Origin: Limnohabitans sp. B9-3
Lineage (GTDB): Bacteria > Pseudomonadota > Gammaproteobacteria > Burkholderiales > Burkholderiaceae_C
Reading direction: 5' to 3'
Length of the DNA stretch: 64,000 nucleotides
Assembly (NCBI RefSeq): GCF_002778325.1
Contig: NZ_NESI01000002.1
Span: 186,001-250,000 of the forward strand
Within the stretch, counting starts at the first letter, position 1. Each line of letters opens with the position of its first letter. Positions 61,283-64,000 of the stretch are shown piece after piece. The position numbers and the translations under genes are program-made. The notes below the pieces were generated by a model. The model searched no databases and had not been told where the DNA came from. It was given only the letters and a program-made list of their open reading frames with translations.

Positions 61283-62317
61283 TTATGCGGTGACATCGGT
61301 GGCGCTGCGGATCAAGTCCAGCACCAAGCCGCTGCGGTTATCGACCAACTCGTGGCCCAAGACGGTATGCCAATAAGACTCAGCGCCACCCGATTGACGC
61401 CACGCATGCAAGCGGCGGGTGAATAGCTGCAAATCAAACTCACGCGTGAAGCCAATCGCGCCGTGGATGGAGTGGCTCAAGCTGGCCACTTCCAAGGCGG
61501 CTTCGCTGGTGCGTGCTTTGGCCACGGCCACACGCACACGGTCGGGCACGGCGGTGTCGCTGGCGCAGCCCAATTGGGCCGCCATGTGGGCGGCAAAACT
61601 GTGTTCGGCCATGACGCTGAGTTGGTGCTGAATGGCTTGGAACTTGCCAATGGCTTTGCCAAACTGCACACGGTCGTTGGCGTACTGCAAGGTGTTGTTG
61701 AACACGGCCAGCAAAGCGCCCGACAACTGCGCTGCATTGATGCAGCCCAGCAGCAAGCGCACGTCTTGGTGTTTGGGCAGCTTCACGCCAGCGGCGACGT
61801 GTTCGGGCGACCAACGCAAATCGGCATCCAGCACAAAACTGGCGGGTGAGCTTTGTGCGTGTTGGGTAGACAGCAACCACGTGTGTTGTGCATCGCTGAC
61901 CAACACCGCATCGGCTACGCGACCCAGTTGCACGTTGGCACACATCAAGCTGCCGTCATCCGCCAAGCGGCCTTGCGCGAGCGTGATGCTGCCTTTGGCC
62001 GCATCCGCCCAAGCGGAATCAACCAGCCCCACCTCTGACAAACCCGCTTGCGCCAACACACTACGCGCCATCATGGTTTCAGCCAAAGGCACAGGCACGG
62101 TGTAGCGACCACACAGGGCCATCACGTCCTGTGCCTCACGCAAGGACAAGCCTGAGCCACCTTGGGCTTCTGCCACCAAAGCATCGGCAAAACCCGAGCT
62201 GTCGATGTGCGCCCACAGTGCAGCACCGTCGCCCGATGCTTCAATCTGGCGTACCACGGCAGGGGTGCATTGGTCGGCGAGGAGTTGACGCAAGGCGTCT
62301 GAAAAAAGATCGTCCAT
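61283..62317 (-). CDS. Acyl-CoA dehydrogenase, smaller divergent paralogue
   Basis: A 344-residue acyl-CoA dehydrogenase-fold protein, shorter than the usual 380-400 residues. The N-terminal helical part, a reduced middle beta domain and the C-terminal four-helix part (NDRVQFGKAIGKFQAIQHQLSVMAE; then SHSIHGAIGFTREFDLQLFTRRLHAWRQSGG) are seen. Such short forms commonly pair with a full-length partner, as here, to make alpha2beta2 enzymes for steroid side chains or cyclic acids in actinobacteria. ATG 62317; a GTG directly before it is also possible. Confidence 0.88.
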   Translation of the reverse strand: MDDLFSDALRQLLADQCTPAVVRQIEASGDGAALWAHIDSSGFADALVAEAQGGSGLSLREAQDVMALCGRYTVPVPLAETMMARSVLAQAGLSEVGLVDSAWADAAKGSITLAQGRLADDGSLMCANVQLGRVADAVLVSDAQHTWLLSTQHAQSSPASFVLDADLRWSPEHVAAGVKLPKHQDVRLLLGCINAAQLSGALLAVFNNTLQYANDRVQFGKAIGKFQAIQHQLSVMAEHSFAAHMAAQLGCASDTAVPDRVRVAVAKARTSEAALEVASLSHSIHGAIGFTREFDLQLFTRRLHAWRQSGGAESYWHTVLGHELVDNRSGLVLDLIRSATDVTA

Positions 62318-62327
62318 CACATGTCTT

Positions 62328-63485
62328 TCAACGGAGGCCTAAGCCGCGCGCGATCATGCCGCGCAAGATGTCACGCGTGCCACCGCGCAGTGAATACGAG
62401 GGCGCCACTTGCGTCACGTAGTTGAGGGTTTGCAGCAGCTCTAGGGGAATGTCTTGCGATTCGCGGGAGAACAAATCGTCGGCAATCGCCGCGGGAATCA
62501 GTTGCTCCACCCCCGTGCCCAAGTCTTTCACCAAGGCGGCTTCCACCACGGGGCTTTCGCCGCGGGTGAGCTTTTCGGTGATGGCCACCGACATGGCGCG
62601 CAAGGGCGTGAGTTGGCTGGCAATTTTTCCGGCCAAGCGCACAGCCTCGGGCGTGCGACCTTGAGGAGTTCGGATGAACGCCAACCATTGGTCAAACAAC
62701 ACAATGCTGGAGTACAAACGCTCGGGCCCGCTACGCTCAAAGGCGAGTTCGGCGGTGACTTGTTCCCAACCTTGGCCCTCGGCGCCAATCAAGGCATCGT
62801 CTTGGAGTTGCACGTTGTCGAAGAACACTTCGCAGAAATGGCTGTCGCCCGAGAGGTCGGTGATGGGGCGCACGGTCACGCCGGGCAACGACAAATCGAC
62901 GATCACTTGCGACAAGCCTTTGTGTCGATCTTCGGTGTCGCCCGAGGTGCGCACCAGCGCGATCATGTAGTGGCAGTGGTGGGCGTTGGTGGTCCAAATT
63001 TTTTGGCCACTTAGCGACCAACCCGCGTCGGTTTTTGTCGCGCGTGTTTTGACGCTGGCCAAGTCTGAACCTGAGTTGGGCTCGCTCATGCCAATGCAAA
63101 AGAACGACTCACCGCGGCAAATGGGCGGTAGGTAAAACTGCTTTTGCGCTTCGGTGCCGTATTTCAAAATCAGCGGACCACTTTGCCGGTCGGCAATCCA
63201 GTGCGAGCCCACGGGCGCACCGAAGTTCAAAAATTCTTCGACCAGCACAAAGCGTGTGAACGCATTGCGGCCACCGCCGCCGTATTGCGTGGGCAGGGTA
63301 ATGCCCAGCCAACCGCATTGGCCAAGCTGACGGCTAAAGGCAGGGTCGTAGCCCGACCACGACTTGGCACGAATGTGCGCTGGCACGTCGCGCATGGCCT
63401 CGCTCAAAAAGGCACGCACCTCGGCGCGCAAGGCCTCATCGTCCGCAGGAATGCGGCTGAGGTTCAGTGAATCCAGAGTGCTCAT
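62328..63485 (-). CDS. Acyl-CoA dehydrogenase, full-length paralogue
   Basis: A 385-residue flavoenzyme. FAD- and substrate-contacting segments FFCIGMSEPNSGSDLASVKTRA and KIWTTNAHHCHYMIALVRT (middle domain) and a C-terminal YSLRGGTRDILRGMIARGLGL tail are present. It oxidises an acyl-CoA at the alpha-beta bond and passes electrons to ETF. It lies 10 nt before the shorter paralogue and overlaps the CoA-transferase stop by 4 nt. The substrate is unknown. Confidence 0.92.
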   Translation of the reverse strand: MSTLDSLNLSRIPADDEALRAEVRAFLSEAMRDVPAHIRAKSWSGYDPAFSRQLGQCGWLGITLPTQYGGGGRNAFTRFVLVEEFLNFGAPVGSHWIADRQSGPLILKYGTEAQKQFYLPPICRGESFFCIGMSEPNSGSDLASVKTRATKTDAGWSLSGQKIWTTNAHHCHYMIALVRTSGDTEDRHKGLSQVIVDLSLPGVTVRPITDLSGDSHFCEVFFDNVQLQDDALIGAEGQGWEQVTAELAFERSGPERLYSSIVLFDQWLAFIRTPQGRTPEAVRLAGKIASQLTPLRAMSVAITEKLTRGESPVVEAALVKDLGTGVEQLIPAAIADDLFSRESQDIPLELLQTLNYVTQVAPSYSLRGGTRDILRGMIARGLGLR

Positions 63486-64000
63486 GCCGGTAGGTCTCCC
63501 AAAACACCTTGTTGTTGTAATTCGTTCATCGTTTGCTCAGACAGTCCCAGCACCTCGCTCAGCACGCTGCGCGTGTGTTGCCCCAACTGAGGCGGCGTGG
63601 TGCGGTATTGCACGGGGGTGTCCGACATGCGGATGGGGCTGGCCACCAACGGAATGTCGCCCGCCACGGGGTGCGGCATGGTGAACTGCAAACTACGGGC
63701 TTGCACTTGGGGGTCGGCAAACACATCGGCCAAGGTGTTGATCGGGCCACAGGGCACACCCACTTGCTCGAACAGTTCAATCCATTCGCGTGTGGTGCGC
63801 ATGACGGTGGTTTGCCGCATCAAAGGAATCAACACATCACGGTGGATCACACGCGCTTGGTTCGATACAAAACGTTCGTCCGTGGCCCATTCCGACTTGC
63901 CCACGGCCTGGCAAAACTTGGTGAACTGGCCGTCGTTGCCAATGGCCAAAATCATGTAACCGTCGGCGGTGGGGAAATCTTGGTACGGCACCGTGTTGGG
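63482..64000 (-). CDS. CaiB/BaiF (class III) CoA-transferase, C-terminal part, cut by window edge
   Basis: About 172 codons up to base 64000, open at the 5' end. The segment PTADGYMILAIGNDGQFTKFCQAVG and the later VPCGPINTLADVFADPQVQARSL match the C-terminal domain of class III CoA-transferases, which activate a carboxylate by CoA exchange. The catalytic Asp would lie in the missing part. The stop overlaps the acyl-CoA dehydrogenase start (ATGA), so the gene heads this catabolic operon. Confidence 0.9.
   Translation of the reverse strand, partial: PNTVPYQDFPTADGYMILAIGNDGQFTKFCQAVGKSEWATDERFVSNQARVIHRDVLIPLMRQTTVMRTTREWIELFEQVGVPCGPINTLADVFADPQVQARSLQFTMPHPVAGDIPLVASPIRMSDTPVQYRTTPPQLGQHTRSVLSEVLGLSEQTMNELQQQGVLGDLPA

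Overview
The window is a stretch of core chromosome from a betaproteobacterium, most probably a Comamonadaceae member of the Limnohabitans/Rhodoferax/Curvibacter kind. The assignment rests on protein sequences and on gene order: rpsB-tsf-pyrH-frr-cdsA-dxr-rseP-bamA-skp-lpxD-fabZ-lpxA-lpxB-rnhB, carAB-greA, rlmE-ftsH-folP-glmM-pst-pho, and pyrG-kdsA-eno-ftsB. No rRNA, tRNA, CRISPR array, prophage, insertion sequence or obvious island is visible. Coding density is very high, with many 1-4 nt stop/start overlaps.

Layout. 1-351: 5' part of a D-amino-acid dehydrogenase-like flavoprotein gene (minus strand, cut by the window edge). 415-14764: translation and envelope supercluster on the plus strand (S2, EF-Ts, UMP kinase, ribosome recycling factor, CDP-diglyceride synthase, DXP reductoisomerase, RseP, BamA, Skp, LpxD-FabZ-LpxA-LpxB, RNase HII, a SpoU methyltransferase). 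uppS, usual between frr and cdsA in relatives, is absent. 14765-20262: carAB behind a structured leader, greA and a small membrane protein. 20326-25816: yhbY (minus), then rlmE-ftsH-folP-glmM with a sigma-32-like promoter before ftsH. 25813-26256: decayed arsenic-resistance locus (acr3 and arsR remnants). 26291-32948: Pho box and pstSCAB-phoU-phoB-phoR. 32953-37412 (minus): MATE transporter, ArnT-like membrane protein, ribosomal protein L31 type B, AEC-family transporter. 37519-39424: Bug-type periplasmic receptor and XerD. 39470-42536: DUF455 protein, gamma-carbonic-anhydrase-like protein, Hsp33, a small P-loop protein, FtsB. 42546-46419 (minus): eno, kdsA, pyrG. 46489-49932: coaBC, dut, SlyD-like isomerase, JmjC-type oxygenase. 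50087-53823: small lipoprotein, metallo-beta-lactamase protein, bamC, dapA, methyltransferase. 53830-55989 (minus): SDR, an unlisted 47-residue membrane protein, MFS transporter. 56138-60465: parE-parC. 60470-64000 (minus): acyl-CoA catabolic cluster (enoyl-CoA hydratase, two acyl-CoA dehydrogenases, CaiB-type CoA-transferase, the last cut by the window edge).

How it fits together. Most genes are housekeeping: lipid A, outer-membrane assembly, pyrimidine and precursor supply (pyrH, carAB, pyrG, dut), peptidoglycan precursors (glmM, dapA), phosphate uptake under PhoBR, and chromosome decatenation (ParCE, XerD).

I found no convincing new defence or biosynthetic system. The less ordinary signals are non-coding or decayed: folded leaders before rpsB and carAB, a symmetric operator-like site at the carA promoter, arsR/acr3 fossils beside the Pho-controlled promoter, the missing uppS, a series of isolated genes whose -10 box lies only 6-9 nt before the start codon (candidate leaderless mRNAs), and a translationally coupled 47-residue membrane protein.
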